A stretch of DNA of 64,000 nucleotides from an uncultured Oscillospiraceae bacterium (GCA_934565795.1 CAKTIM010000001.1:62001-126000), one strand, 5' to 3'; shown: positions 9,385-18,709, counted from the stretch's first letter. The notes: a model not told the origin generated them from the sequence alone. Program-made: numbers and translations.

Positions 9385-10482
9385 TCAATCGCGCAGGCAC
9401 TCTGCCAGGAACAGCATGGCCAGCGCCTGCCCGTAGGGCATCGGCTTCAGCTCGATTTGTTTGTAGAAATCCTTGGTCTCCCGGCCCATGGGCGTTCCGT
9501 AGGAAACCTGATGGACAACACCGTTGTCATCAATATAGTTCAGGATGGGTTTCAGTGCCTTTTCCGCCGCTGCGGCATAGCGTTCCTCCAGCAGTCCCGT
9601 GTGGACGGCTCTCAGGATGCCATAGGCAAAGCCGCAGGTGGCGCTGGATTCCACGTAGGATGTGGGATCATCAATCAGGGTATGCCACATGCCGTTCTCA
9701 TTCTGGTATTTCAGGAGCGCATCCACCTGATTGCGCAGAATTTGCTCCAGCCTCTGCGCGGTCTCAGGGCGAACCGCCGCCATCTGCAAAAATTCAGGAA
9801 TGGAAATGGTCACCCAGCAGTTGCCCCGGCCCCAGAACGCGCCGGAAAAATTATGCCGCCCATGAAATGTCCAGCCATGATACCACAGGCCGGTTTTCGG
9901 ATCGGCCAGGTATTTTGCATGGAGCAAAAACTGATGCTGCGCCTCGTCGATATAATCCTGCTTTCCTTCAATGCGGCCCATGTTCGCCAGGAACAGCACC
10001 GTCATAAAGAGCGTATCGTCCCAAAGCTCCTGGTCATTCAGGGTATCGGAGGTCATATGCTGAAGGCCGCCCTCCTGCGTTCTGGGGAATTTCTCCATGA
10101 TCCATCTGGCCGACTCCCGGCAGGGGCCAAGATACCTTTCCTCCCGGAGATATTCGCCCACATAGGACATGGTCAGAAACGGCGCCATGGTATTCACATT
10201 AAGCGCCGGGAAGCCGATCTCGATCTGGCTGTCGAAAAACCTTGTCAGGATGTTCAAATACTTTACATCCCTGCTGTTTTCAAACAGCTTCCACAGCCCG
10301 TAAAGGCCTACCCCCTGCGTCCATTCCCAGTGCTGGTAGCGGCGGATGTCGTCACCGGCCAGGTTTCGCTCCTTCATGCCCGCCAGAAACACCTCATCAT
10401 CCTCATAGAGAATGGGAATGAACGCTTTCAGCAGGCGATTCAGTTTTTCTTCTATCATCGTTGTTTGCGTTTTGTTTTCCAT
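9385..10482 (-). CDS. GH105/GH88-type unsaturated uronyl hydrolase
   Basis: A 365-residue (alpha/alpha)6-barrel glycosidase of the YteR/GH105 type. Seen: the N-terminal RYQHWEWTQGVGLYGLWKLFE segment, the catalytic-Asp-type segment NDQELWDDTLFMTVLFLA near residue 150, WYHGWTFHGRHNFSGAFWGRGNCW near 220, and SSATCGFAYGI near 285. The family releases unsaturated galacturonyl or glucuronyl residues made by polysaccharide lyases. I chose the ATG seven bases after GTGAGG rather than a TTG two codons upstream. No signal peptide is visible, so it should be cytoplasmic and act on imported fragments. It lies 9 bp after the HAD gene. Substrate remains unproven. Confidence 0.85.
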   Translation of the reverse strand: MENKTQTTMIEEKLNRLLKAFIPILYEDDEVFLAGMKERNLAGDDIRRYQHWEWTQGVGLYGLWKLFENSRDVKYLNILTRFFDSQIEIGFPALNVNTMAPFLTMSYVGEYLREERYLGPCRESARWIMEKFPRTQEGGLQHMTSDTLNDQELWDDTLFMTVLFLANMGRIEGKQDYIDEAQHQFLLHAKYLADPKTGLWYHGWTFHGRHNFSGAFWGRGNCWVTISIPEFLQMAAVRPETAQRLEQILRNQVDALLKYQNENGMWHTLIDDPTSYVESSATCGFAYGILRAVHTGLLEERYAAAAEKALKPILNYIDDNGVVHQVSYGTPMGRETKDFYKQIELKPMPYGQALAMLFLAECLRD

Positions 10483-10491
10483 AAGCAAACC

Positions 10492-11031
10492 TCACGCTTC
10501 GCGTTCAATTTTCTCCTCAAGCTCATGCAGCAGCTTAAGCAGCTGCGCCGGGGTGCTGACCGTATAATCCGGCGTCCAATCCGGCTCCTCAATGGTGTGG
10601 AAGTAGCGGGGCGACCAGTCCAGCCACACGGAGATCATCCCCTGCCGGTTTGCTCCCGCGATATCCTTTTTCAGATTGTTGCCGATCATCACAATGCGGC
10701 CCTTGTCAGCCTCCGTCAGTCCCAGCGCCTTACAAGCCGTCTCAAACATGACCGGCTCCGGCTTCTGCTTGCCCACCACCTCGGACACGATCCAGGCGTC
10801 AAAGCAATAGCCCAGTCCGTTCTTGCGATAGACATTCTGAAAGGACTCCCACTCACCATCGGCAACCAACGCGATGGTAAAGCCCTCGTCATGCAGCGTT
10901 TTCAGAACCTCTCCTGCCCCAGGGATAAAATCCGCCTCCAGGACAATACCCCGGTCATCCCGAATCTGGGTGGCCTCATCGATGATGGTGTCGCCGCTGT
11001 CGGTAAAAATAATCAGCCTTTTACTCGTCAT
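10492..11031 (-). CDS. HAD-family hydrolase
   Basis: 179 residues with a HAD fold: motif I FTDSGDTIID (Asp10 and Asp13), lysine motif KQKPEPVMF near residue 98, and acidic motif MIGNNLKKDIAGA near residue 125. Motif II (ALVADGEW) has Ala where Ser/Thr is usual, and motif I reads DSGDT, so the active site is slightly atypical. Probably a cytoplasmic sugar-phosphate phosphatase serving this catabolic locus; the substrate cannot be told. Its start overlaps the end of the oppF-like gene by 11 bp. Confidence 0.8.
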   Translation of the reverse strand: MTSKRLIIFTDSGDTIIDEATQIRDDRGIVLEADFIPGAGEVLKTLHDEGFTIALVADGEWESFQNVYRKNGLGYCFDAWIVSEVVGKQKPEPVMFETACKALGLTEADKGRIVMIGNNLKKDIAGANRQGMISVWLDWSPRYFHTIEEPDWTPDYTVSTPAQLLKLLHELEEKIEREA

Positions 11032-12022
11032 AGGTAAACCCTCTGAGCTTCAGCTCGTCCGCGCGGTGGCAGGCGACAAAATGGCCCGGCTCCAGCTCCC
11101 GGTATTCCGGCGTGCATTCCTTGCATTTTTCGGTGCAATACTGGCAGCGGGTATGGAAGAAGCAGCCGCTGGGCGTATTCGCAGGATTTGGAATCTCGCC
11201 CTTCAGGGCAATGCGCTCGTTCTGAACGGTGGGGTCAGCCACAGGCACCGCGGATAGAAGCGCCTCGGTGTATGGGTGCAGCGGCTTTTCAAACAGGTTT
11301 TCCGTTTCGCCGAACTCGATCAGTCTTCCCAGATACATGACGCCGACCTTATCGGAAATATGCTCCACAACCGACAAATCGTGGCTGATAAACAAATAGG
11401 TCAGGTTCATATCTCTTTGCAGGTCACGCAGCAGGTTGATGACCTGCGCCTGAATGGAAACATCAAGCGCGGACACCGCCTCGTCGCAGACGATGATCTG
11501 CGGCTTGACAACCAGCGCGCGCGCAATGCCGATGCGCTGCCGCTGGCCGCCGGAGAAGGCGTGGGGATAGCGCATCAGATAGGTGGGGTTCAGGCCGACC
11601 TTTTCCGCCATATCCTTTGCCATCCGATCCATTTCGGCCTTCGGCATCTTCGGATAGTTCGCTTTCAGCGGTTCCTTGATGATGTCCAGCACCGTCATGC
11701 GGGGATCCAGCGAGGAATAGGGATCCTGGAAAATCATCTGAATCTCCTTGCGAATTTCCTTCCGCTTCCTTTTGTCCACCTTCAGGAAGTCCACTTCCTC
11801 GCCCGCCCGGGTGCGGTAAAGCACCTCGCCCTCGGAGGCCTCATAGGCGCGGACGATACAGCGGCCCAGGGTCGTCTTGCCGCAGCCGGATTCACCCACA
11901 ATGCCAATGGTCTCGCCGGGCTTCACGTCAAAGCTGACATCGGTCACTGCCTTCACCGTGATTCCCTTGGAGAAAAAGCGCTTGTGCAGGTGCTTTACTT
12001 CCAGAATATTATCTTTATGCAT
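11021..12022 (-). CDS. Opp/Dpp-type ABC transporter ATPase (OppF-like)
   Basis: 333-residue ATPase. Walker A GESGCGKTT, signature FSGGQRQRIGIARAL and Walker B IIVCDEAVSALD are intact. The C-terminal oligopeptide-transporter tail carries a cysteine cluster (HTRCQYCTEKCKEC...CHRA), which in this family can hold an iron-sulfur cluster. It pairs with the OppD-like ATPase, whose end it overlaps by 8 bp. Although called peptide transporters, family-5 systems in sugar-degrading loci often carry oligosaccharides; the neighbours favour that here. Confidence 0.92.
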   Translation of the reverse strand: MHKDNILEVKHLHKRFFSKGITVKAVTDVSFDVKPGETIGIVGESGCGKTTLGRCIVRAYEASEGEVLYRTRAGEEVDFLKVDKRKRKEIRKEIQMIFQDPYSSLDPRMTVLDIIKEPLKANYPKMPKAEMDRMAKDMAEKVGLNPTYLMRYPHAFSGGQRQRIGIARALVVKPQIIVCDEAVSALDVSIQAQVINLLRDLQRDMNLTYLFISHDLSVVEHISDKVGVMYLGRLIEFGETENLFEKPLHPYTEALLSAVPVADPTVQNERIALKGEIPNPANTPSGCFFHTRCQYCTEKCKECTPEYRELEPGHFVACHRADELKLRGFTYDE

Positions 12023-13085
12023 TCTGTTTGCCCTCCTTTTCCTTCAGGAGTGCTTCCACCCTAGCCCGCTGCTCCTGGCAGGCCTTGTGGGGGCAGTTAA
12101 AGCAGGCAATTTTGTGACCGGGGGCTACCTCCACCAGCTCAGGCTCCGCTCTGTTGCAAAGGCCCTCGATGCGCACGTCGCATCTGTCGTAGAAGCCGCA
12201 GGCCTTCGGCAGATTCATGGCAAGGGGCACCGTTCCCTCAATGGAGAAGAGCCTGTCCGCCTTCTTGGAGCCGATCTTATGGACGGAGCCGATCAGGCCC
12301 CTGGTATAGGGATGCTGGGGATTTGCATAAATCTCTCTGGCATCCGCGCTTTCCACGATCTTTCCCAGGTACATCACCGCCACGCGGTCACACATCCTGG
12401 CAACAACGCCGAGATCGTGGGTGATGAACAGAATGGCGGTATTGAAATCCTTCTGCAGCTCCTTCATCAGCTCCAGAATCTGCGCCTGAATGGTGACATC
12501 CAAGGCGGTAGTCGGCTCGTCGGCGATCAGCAGCTTGGGATTGCACACCAGCGCCATGGCAATCAGGGCGCGCTGCAGCATGCCGCCGGAAAACTCATGG
12601 GGGTACTGGTGGTAGCGCTTTTCCACATTGGCAATGCCCACCTTGCGCATCACGTCCATGGATATTTCCTTGGCCTTTTTCTTGTCCTTGGTGATGTGCA
12701 GCAGGGTTGCCTCGTTGATCTGATTGCCGATGGTATACATGGGAGAAAAGGCCACCATCGGCTCCTGGAAAATCATGGATATCTCCTTGCCGCGGATGGA
12801 GCGAATCTTATCGTTCTTTCTTTCCTTTGCCAGACCGATCAGCTCCACCTCGCCATGCTGGGCGGAATCAAACAGGATCTGGCCGCTGGAGACGCACTTT
12901 TTTTCATTGATGCCCAGAATCGCCTTGCAGGTCAGGGACTTGCCGCAGCCGGATTCGCCCACCAGGCCCAGGGTCTCGCCTCGCTTCATTTCAAAGGTGA
13001 CGCCGCGCACGGCGGTCAGAAGGCCCTCTGTCATATGAATGTCCACATGGAGGTCTTTTACTTCAAGAATGTTATCCTTATTCAC
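12015..13085 (-). CDS. Opp/Dpp-type ABC transporter ATPase (OppD-like)
   Basis: 356-residue ATPase with Walker A GESGCGKS, signature [16 protein letters not shown] and Walker [13 protein letters not shown], plus the C-terminal cysteine tail ([15 protein letters not shown]...CFNCPHK). Translation starts at GTG after GGAGGTACG with 7-9 bases spacing. It is the partner of the OppF-like ATPase and lies 20 bp after the OppC-like permease. Confidence 0.92.
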   Translation of the reverse strand: MNKDNILEVKDLHVDIHMTEGLLTAVRGVTFEMKRGETLGLVGESGCGKSLTCKAILGINEKKCVSSGQILFDSAQHGEVELIGLAKERKNDKIRSIRGKEISMIFQEPMVAFSPMYTIGNQINEATLLHITKDKKKAKEISMDVMRKVGIANVEKRYHQYPHEFSGGMLQRALIAMALVCNPKLLIADEPTTALDVTIQAQILELMKELQKDFNTAILFITHDLGVVARMCDRVAVMYLGKIVESADAREIYANPQHPYTRGLIGSVHKIGSKKADRLFSIEGTVPLAMNLPKACGFYDRCDVRIEGLCNRAEPELVEVAPGHKIACFNCPHKACQEQRARVEALLKEKEGKQNA

Positions 13086-13105
13086 GATTGCGTACCTCCA
13101 TTCTC

Positions 13106-14245
13106 TTATTTATACGGGTCTGCCGCATCTCTCAGGCCATCGCCAAGGAAGTTATACGCCAACACGGTGACGACCACAAAGATGATGGGAATGAGCTTGT
13201 GGGGATTGCTGGCGATCTCCGTCACGGAGCTTGCCTCCTGCAGGAGAACGCCCCAGCTCGTCGCGGGGGACTTGATGCCCAGGCCGAGGTAGGACATGGA
13301 GGTTTCACCGACGATGGAGCCGGGAATGCTCATGGTCATGGAAACGATCAGGTAGCTCATAAAGCCCGGCACCATATGCCTCCAGATGATGTTCCAGGTG
13401 GAGACGCCGGACAGCCTGGCAGCCATCACATAATCCTCATTCTTCAGGGAAAGCATCTTGCCGCGGACAACACGGGCCATGCCCGTCCAGTTGATGAACG
13501 ACAGCACCAGCGTCATGTAAAAATACATTTTGATGGTGGAAATTCCGGCGGGAATGGCAACGGAAAGGGCCATCCACAGAGGAATCTGGGGCACCGCGCC
13601 GATCACCTCGATGATACGCTGGACGATGATGTCAAACGTTCCTCCGAGGTAGCCGGAAAGGGAGCCGATCAGGATGCCCAGGAAGAAGCTGATGATGGCA
13701 CTGGCGAAGGGGATGGTCAGGGACACCTGACTGCCGTACAGGATTCTTGAGAACAGGTCGCGTCCCAGGGAGTCCGCGCCGAACAGCATCACCTTTGCAC
13801 CCGTGCCCCCGTTGCTGCCCTTGCCCACGCCGAACAGGTGCAGGTCAGTCTGGAACAGCCCCAGGAACTTATATTCCGTGCCATGCACAAAGAACTCCAC
13901 GGGATAGTATTCCTGGGTATCCTCTGTGTAGGTTACGGTAAAGGTCTTTTTGTCAATGCTCTTTTCCAGCTTGTAAACATAGGGGCCGACAAATTCACCC
14001 TCGTATGTAAAATGAATCTTTGTGGGGGCGGAGTTGCGGTACAGGCCGTCAAATTCCTCCAGGCCATAGGGGGCAATGAAATTGCCGAACAGGGCGCAAA
14101 AATACAGGATGCCGAGAATGACCATGGACAGGCGGGCCAGCTTGTGCTTTTTCAGCTTTCTGCCCATCAGTACCCATTGGGAGGCAAGATAATAGTCCTC
14201 CTGGGACTTTTCTTTTTTCTTTAAAATCTTTCCGAAAAGAAGCAT
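13106..14245 (-). CDS. Opp/Dpp-type ABC transporter permease (OppC-like)
   Basis: 379-residue inner-membrane permease. One N-terminal helix (LARLSMVILGILYFCALFG) is followed by a roughly 115-residue extracytoplasmic stretch and five further helices. The EAA-type ATPase contact lies in DYVMAARLSGVSTWNIIWRH. The long external segment after helix 1 is typical of family-5 permeases in carbohydrate loci. Start and the oppB stop share one base (TAATG), and GGGAGGTGG precedes the start. Confidence 0.92.
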   Translation of the reverse strand: MLLFGKILKKKEKSQEDYYLASQWVLMGRKLKKHKLARLSMVILGILYFCALFGNFIAPYGLEEFDGLYRNSAPTKIHFTYEGEFVGPYVYKLEKSIDKKTFTVTYTEDTQEYYPVEFFVHGTEYKFLGLFQTDLHLFGVGKGSNGGTGAKVMLFGADSLGRDLFSRILYGSQVSLTIPFASAIISFFLGILIGSLSGYLGGTFDIIVQRIIEVIGAVPQIPLWMALSVAIPAGISTIKMYFYMTLVLSFINWTGMARVVRGKMLSLKNEDYVMAARLSGVSTWNIIWRHMVPGFMSYLIVSMTMSIPGSIVGETSMSYLGLGIKSPATSWGVLLQEASSVTEIASNPHKLIPIIFVVVTVLAYNFLGDGLRDAADPYK

Positions 14246-15324
14246 TATCTTCCACCTCCCGAGTAGCGGATTCTGGGATCCAGGAACGCCAACGCGATAT
14301 CCGACAGCAGAATGCCGATGACCACCAGGATCGCCTGGATCATCACAATACCGCCTGCCAGGTACACGTCACCGGTTTGCAGAGCCTTGAGCAGCTCAGG
14401 CCCCTGAATGTCGATCATCAGCACCATGGCCGTGACCGTGGAGCCGGAAAACAGCGTGGACAGCACGCCGCCCAGGCCGGAAACGGTGGGGTTGATGGCA
14501 GCGCGGAAGCAGTACTTCATAATGATCTTCCGCTCCGGGACGCCCTTTGCGCGGGCAGTCAGGGTATACTGCTTACCGACCTCATCCAGCATCTGGGCGC
14601 GCACGGAGCGGATGATGCCGCAGGTGCCGGAGGTGCCAATGACCAGGAACGGAATAATCATGCTCTTCAGGAACGGGAAGAAGCCGGTCAGATACAGGCC
14701 GACATTGGCATTCCCCGTCCATTTGTACGACCAGTACATCAGCATGAATGCCAGTATAAAGTTTGGTATGGCAGCGCCGAGGAAGCCGAAGAACGAGGCG
14801 ATATAGTCCCCCACGGAATACTGATGGGTGGAGGCATATACCGCAATGGGCAGCGATACGCCATATTGGAAGATCAGAATCAGCGCGGAAACCAGGATCG
14901 TCAGCGGCAGGCGGTCGTTGATAACGGACAGGACGTTTCTGCCGTAGGCAAAGGAATATTTCCAGTCATGGTGGGAGCCGTACAGCCGGTAATAGGAGGA
15001 ATTGGTGGGCGTCCAGATGATGCCGGAAATCCATTTGATATACCGCTCGTGGATCGGCAGATCCAGGCCGTACTCCGCGCGCAGAGCGTCCGCCTCTGCC
15101 TGGCTCATATATTCACCCTCTGAGGCAAGCTTGGATATCTGCCGGTCTACATAGTCCGTTTCCGGGAGCTGGATCACAAAGAATACCAGCACCGAGATCA
15201 GAAACAGCGTGGGAATGAACATCAGCAGCCGCTTGATGATGTACTGCACCAGGTCTCGCTGAAAAAAATCTTTTACCGAACGAAGGAAATGCCCGTCCTT
15301 TGGGGTCATTTTTTGTTCATTCAT
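14245..15324 (-). CDS. Opp/Dpp-type ABC transporter permease (OppB-like)
   Basis: 359 residues from the ATG of MNEQKMTPKDG, which has AAAGGAAA in front; longer in-frame starts would run into the hairpin behind the binding-protein gene. Helix 1 (IIKRLLMFIPTLFLISVLVFFV) is followed by a roughly 120-residue external segment, five helices and the EAA segment YTLTARAKGVPERKIIMKYCF. It forms the channel with the OppC-like subunit. Confidence 0.92.
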   Translation of the reverse strand: MNEQKMTPKDGHFLRSVKDFFQRDLVQYIIKRLLMFIPTLFLISVLVFFVIQLPETDYVDRQISKLASEGEYMSQAEADALRAEYGLDLPIHERYIKWISGIIWTPTNSSYYRLYGSHHDWKYSFAYGRNVLSVINDRLPLTILVSALILIFQYGVSLPIAVYASTHQYSVGDYIASFFGFLGAAIPNFILAFMLMYWSYKWTGNANVGLYLTGFFPFLKSMIIPFLVIGTSGTCGIIRSVRAQMLDEVGKQYTLTARAKGVPERKIIMKYCFRAAINPTVSGLGGVLSTLFSGSTVTAMVLMIDIQGPELLKALQTGDVYLAGGIVMIQAILVVIGILLSDIALAFLDPRIRYSGGGR

Positions 15325-15340
15325 GCGAATTTCCTTTCGT

Positions 15341-15377
15341 ATAAAACGGGGGCAGGGAAACTGGTTCCCCGCCCCCG
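15341..15377 (-). terminator. Intra-operon terminator/attenuator after the binding-protein gene
   Basis: A 12-bp GC-rich stem with one mismatch (CGGGGGC-GGGAA pairing TTCCC-GCCCCCG, 5-base loop) is followed on the minus strand by TTTTAT. It lies between the solute-binding protein stop and the permease start. Such hairpins usually let only part of transcription through, giving more binding protein than permease. Confidence 0.75.
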
Positions 15378-15412
15378 AACTTTGATTATGCGTTATGGAC
15401 TCTCTCTGAGCG

Positions 15413-17368
15413 TTACGCGGCCTTGTACAGAGTCTCGTAGTGGACAATATTCGCGTACATGTACAGGTCGGCCCAAACCAGCTCCTCGGGATAGTTCTTC
15501 AGGCTGGAGGTGACCAGATTGTAGTTGCCCGCGCTCTGCAGGTAAGCGATCGTCCACAGGTTTTCCTTGTGAATCTCATAGATCTCCAGGTTGTAGGCTT
15601 CTCTTTCCTCGGTGATGGGAGTTGCCGCCCACTTCTCGTAGATCTCAATCAGCTTTGCCATGTCGCCGGTGGGCTCAACGCCGTTCTCGCCCTTGGTGCC
15701 ATACCATGTGCCGAACTCGCCGTACCACTCGGCGGACTGAATGATGGGAACGAAGGGAGCGACGCGGTCAGCCATGGACAGGCCACCGATGGTGGTGTGA
15801 GGCTGAATAACGGCAGTCCAGTCGTTGTTGTCGATTTCCATATCGAAGGTGGCCATCTCGTATTCCTTCCAGGCAGTCTTGATGCCGACGGCATTGTAGT
15901 ACTGCTCCAGGATGGGATACTGATCCACAGCGCCGGAATCCAGGTAGCCATAGAAGGTCAGCAGGAAGTCGGAGCCGTCAGCGAAATCGTAGTAGCCGTC
16001 GCTGCCCATAACCAGGCCGCACTCGTCCAGCAGCTTCTTAGCGCCCTCGACGTCGTACTCCGTCCACTTGTTGATCCACTCCTCGTCATAGCCGACGTTA
16101 CCGGCCTGGGGCGCGGACTGGCCAGGATCCAGGAATCCGTCGAACAGCAGTTCGGACAGCTCCTTGCGGTCAACGGCGATGGAAATGGCATGACGGAAGT
16201 TGATGTTATTGAACAGCTCAGCGTAGTTGCTGTCCTTGTGGGTATAGTTGAAAGTGACGTTGACGGTGCCCCAGTCGGTGCTGGCAAAGGTACGCAGAAC
16301 AGCGGCGTCGCCCATATCGGCAAGGATGGAAGCGATGTCAGCCATGTTGACGTTCAGAATGTCCACTTCGCCGGAACGGAACATCAGCTGATCCTGGCCA
16401 TCCTCAGAGGTCTTGGTATACACGATGCCGTCGCAGTAGGGCAGCTGCTGACCAGCCGCGTCGACCTTCCAGTAGTAAATGTTGCGATCCAGGTGGCAGA
16501 CGGAGCTGCTGTTGGACTCGCCCTCTCTCAGAACGAAGGAGTTGAGCGAGGGAATGCCGCCAATGTTCCAGAAGTTATAGGTGATTGCCTTGCCCAGATC
16601 ATTGATGGTCGCCTTGTCGACGCCCTTGGTCAGCGCGTTCGCCAGCACATCCTCGTCGGACAGGCCAGTGTTTTCCCAGTATTCGTTCTCCACATAGATG
16701 GAGGAGGGAATCAGATCGGCAAGCCAGTGAGAGGGAGCCCAGCACCACTTGAAGTCGCCGTGCTCGATGAAGTCGGCGGGATACTTGGCGGTGTCGAACG
16801 TCCAGGTGACGGTGTAGTCGTCGACCTTGGTCAGGGTGGCGTAGTTGCCGGTCTCGCCGTCGATCAGTGCAGCCCAGCTGGCCTTGGTGTCGAAGTTGTT
16901 CAGGTGGCACATATAGTACCAGAAGGTGATGTCGTCGGCATTGAAGTCTTCGCCGTCAGACCACTTCATGCCCTCGCGCAGATGGAACGTCCAGACAGTG
17001 TAGTCGTCGTTATACTCATAGTTCTTGATGACGTTGGGATAATAGGAGCCGTCGGTATTACGGCGAATGATGGTTTCCAGCGTGGGTCTGGAAAGATCCC
17101 AGGAGCCGCCGCCGCCAACCAGGTTGATGATACCGCCATAGGTACCGATCTCAAGCTCAGCGCCAACAGCATCTTGCTGTGCCACGAAAATGTCCTCCTC
17201 GACAGGCAGACGATCCTCTACCTTGCCGTAAGCACCCAGCTCAGTGATAGAGGGGGCCTCGGAGTAACCGGCGGGGTTTTCAGCTGCGGAAGCCTCAGTG
17301 GCAAAGGTCGTGGCACCCAGAGCCAGAACCATCGCCAGAGCCAGAAGCAGAGCAATAAGCTTCTTCAT
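15413..17368 (-). CDS. ABC transporter solute-binding protein, family 5
   Basis: 651 residues from the ATG of MKKLIALL, which follows GGGAGGAACAC; upstream in-frame starts lack a site. An N-terminal signal sequence (KKLIALLLALAMVLALGATTFATEASA) has an Ala-X-Ala type end but no lipobox cysteine, unusual for a Gram-positive binding protein. The body is an SBP_bac_5 protein (YEYNDDYTVWTFHLREGMKWSDGEDFNADD near residue 100; the NINFRHAISIAVDRKELSELLFDG region near 385). At about 650 residues it is longer than peptide binders and closer to oligosaccharide-binding members. First gene of the catabolic operon, divergent from the AraC regulator. Confidence 0.92.
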   Translation of the reverse strand: MKKLIALLLALAMVLALGATTFATEASAAENPAGYSEAPSITELGAYGKVEDRLPVEEDIFVAQQDAVGAELEIGTYGGIINLVGGGGSWDLSRPTLETIIRRNTDGSYYPNVIKNYEYNDDYTVWTFHLREGMKWSDGEDFNADDITFWYYMCHLNNFDTKASWAALIDGETGNYATLTKVDDYTVTWTFDTAKYPADFIEHGDFKWCWAPSHWLADLIPSSIYVENEYWENTGLSDEDVLANALTKGVDKATINDLGKAITYNFWNIGGIPSLNSFVLREGESNSSSVCHLDRNIYYWKVDAAGQQLPYCDGIVYTKTSEDGQDQLMFRSGEVDILNVNMADIASILADMGDAAVLRTFASTDWGTVNVTFNYTHKDSNYAELFNNINFRHAISIAVDRKELSELLFDGFLDPGQSAPQAGNVGYDEEWINKWTEYDVEGAKKLLDECGLVMGSDGYYDFADGSDFLLTFYGYLDSGAVDQYPILEQYYNAVGIKTAWKEYEMATFDMEIDNNDWTAVIQPHTTIGGLSMADRVAPFVPIIQSAEWYGEFGTWYGTKGENGVEPTGDMAKLIEIYEKWAATPITEEREAYNLEIYEIHKENLWTIAYLQSAGNYNLVTSSLKNYPEELVWADLYMYANIVHYETLYKAA

Positions 17369-17429
17369 TTTTGTGTTCCTCCCATTTTTAGTTATTACGT
17401 TCAAGAACATCCATCCCTAAACACCATTT

Positions 17430-17457
17430 ATTATACATATTTCCCATTGAATGTCTA
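17430..17457 (-). promoter_or_regulatory. Promoter of the Opp-iol operon
   Basis: Minus strand: -35-like TAGACA (17452-17457), 16-bp spacer, perfect -10 TATAAT (17430-17435). The 5' leader would be about 55 nt. The weak -35 fits an activator-dependent promoter. The AT-rich 17460-17580 stretch between the two divergent promoters is the likely site for AraC-type regulator binding, but I cannot define operators. Confidence 0.65.
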
Positions 17458-17613
17458 CGCAGATTATGTCTTTTTGCAAAAAACTTTATTGCATTTAAAG
17501 CTTTTTTATAGCACTAATATTTTTGATCTGTTGATATTGTACATATAATCGCATCCTTATTTGTGCACTACGTATAGTTTCCATTTCTTTTATCCGTTTT
17601 TCTCACAGCGATA

Positions 17614-17642
17614 TTGATGTAACCAAAATTATGTGCTACACT
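17614..17642 (+). promoter_or_regulatory. Promoter of the araC-type regulator
   Basis: Plus strand: -35 TTGATG (17614-17619), 17-bp spacer, -10 TACACT (17637-17642). It gives a leader of roughly 90 nt that contains the hairpin at 17683-17713. Confidence 0.65.
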
Positions 17643-17682
17643 TATCATGCAATGAGGCGCAGGGGCGGCCATGATTAAATCG

Positions 17683-17713
17683 GCATGCCTCCGGCGGAAT
17701 CCCGGGGGCATGC
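17683..17713 (+). promoter_or_regulatory. Leader hairpin in front of the araC-type gene
   Basis: A 12-bp stem (GCATGCCTCCGG / CCGGGGGCATGC, one G-U pair in RNA, 7-base loop) ends 23 bp before the start codon and just before the ribosome site. No T-run follows, so it is not a plain terminator. It may limit translation of the regulator or mark a protein-binding site. Confidence 0.6.
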
Positions 17714-17736
17714 AATCGGCAGGACAGAGGTAGCCT

Positions 17737-18642
17737 ATGTTTTTGAATAACCTACTGTATTACGAGGACAAATATTCCATTCGGGTGAACGAAGAAAACG
17801 ACAGCATTTTCTATTACTTTGACTATGATACCCGCAGCGCGGATATCAACATGGAATTCCAGCATTTCCATTCCTTTTATGAACTGTGCATTCCGCTGTG
17901 CCCCAACGCGATCCACTTTATTGAGGGCATCCCCTATGAGGTTCAGGCCTTTGATATTGTGGGAATCCCACCGGCGAAATTGCACAAAACGCAATATCCC
18001 GACGGCAGGCCCTGCAAGCGGCTGATCATCCAGTTTAATATGCCCTCCCATGTACCGGGTCTGTCCAACGAGTATGAACAGCTGTTGGGTATCTTCAATC
18101 AGAAGGTGCCCATATTCCGCTTCGATTCCGAATTACAGCGGCGGCTCTACGGAAAAATCAACGATATCTATTTCCTGTCCTCAAAGGCAGACCCCATGCG
18201 CAATTTGATCATTCACCAGAAGTTTATTGAATTTCTGATCCTGCTGTTCCTGAACAAGGAAAGTAACATTTATAAAAATGAAACCGTTTTCTCGGAACTG
18301 GAGCAAAAAATCTATACCGTCGCCGGGTACATTCACGCGCATTACCCGGAAAGCCTGAGCCTGGAGGAGCTGGCTGAGGCCCACAATATCAGTCCCAGCT
18401 ATCTGTCGCACCGTTTCAAATATATCACCGGGTTTTCCATCACCGATTACATTCAAATGACCAGAGTTCGCAACGTCCAGGCACTGCTGATCAACACAGA
18501 CAAGCCCATTACCGAAATCCCCGACCTATGCGGCTTTAACAGCTTCTCCCAATTCAACCGCGTGTTTCGGAAGTACATCGGCGCTTCTCCCTCGCTGTAC
18601 AGAAAGAACAACCGCATTCAACATTCCGAATCCGCAACTTGA
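17737..18642 (+). CDS. AraC-family transcriptional regulator
   Basis: 301 residues. N-terminal cupin-type sensing domain (FQHFHSFYELCIPL near residue 45; GIPYEVQAFDIVGIPP near 65) and a C-terminal double helix-turn-helix (LSLEELAEAHNISPSYLSHRFKYITG near 205; ITEIPDLCGFNSFSQFNRVFRKYIG near 265). The site AGAGGTAG precedes the ATG. It is divergent from and adjacent to the Opp-glycosidase-iol operon, so local control of that operon is the simplest reading; the inducer is unknown. It does not belong to the DeoR-type IolR family usual for iol genes in Bacillus. Confidence 0.93.
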   Translation: MFLNNLLYYEDKYSIRVNEENDSIFYYFDYDTRSADINMEFQHFHSFYELCIPLCPNAIHFIEGIPYEVQAFDIVGIPPAKLHKTQYPDGRPCKRLIIQFNMPSHVPGLSNEYEQLLGIFNQKVPIFRFDSELQRRLYGKINDIYFLSSKADPMRNLIIHQKFIEFLILLFLNKESNIYKNETVFSELEQKIYTVAGYIHAHYPESLSLEELAEAHNISPSYLSHRFKYITGFSITDYIQMTRVRNVQALLINTDKPITEIPDLCGFNSFSQFNRVFRKYIGASPSLYRKNNRIQHSESAT

Positions 18643-18681
18643 GCGCGTGTTGTCACACTTCTGGAAAAGGGCGGCCTTGCT

Positions 18682-18709
18682 AAAAAATCCCCTGCACTGT
18701 GGCAGGGGA
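18682..18709 (-). terminator. Terminator of the toxin mRNA
   Basis: On the minus strand the 8-bp stem TCCCCTGC/GCAGGGGA with a 6-base loop is followed by six T. It lies about 115 bp beyond the toxin stop, so the toxin mRNA has a 3' tail covering the whole antisense RNA gene. Confidence 0.85.
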
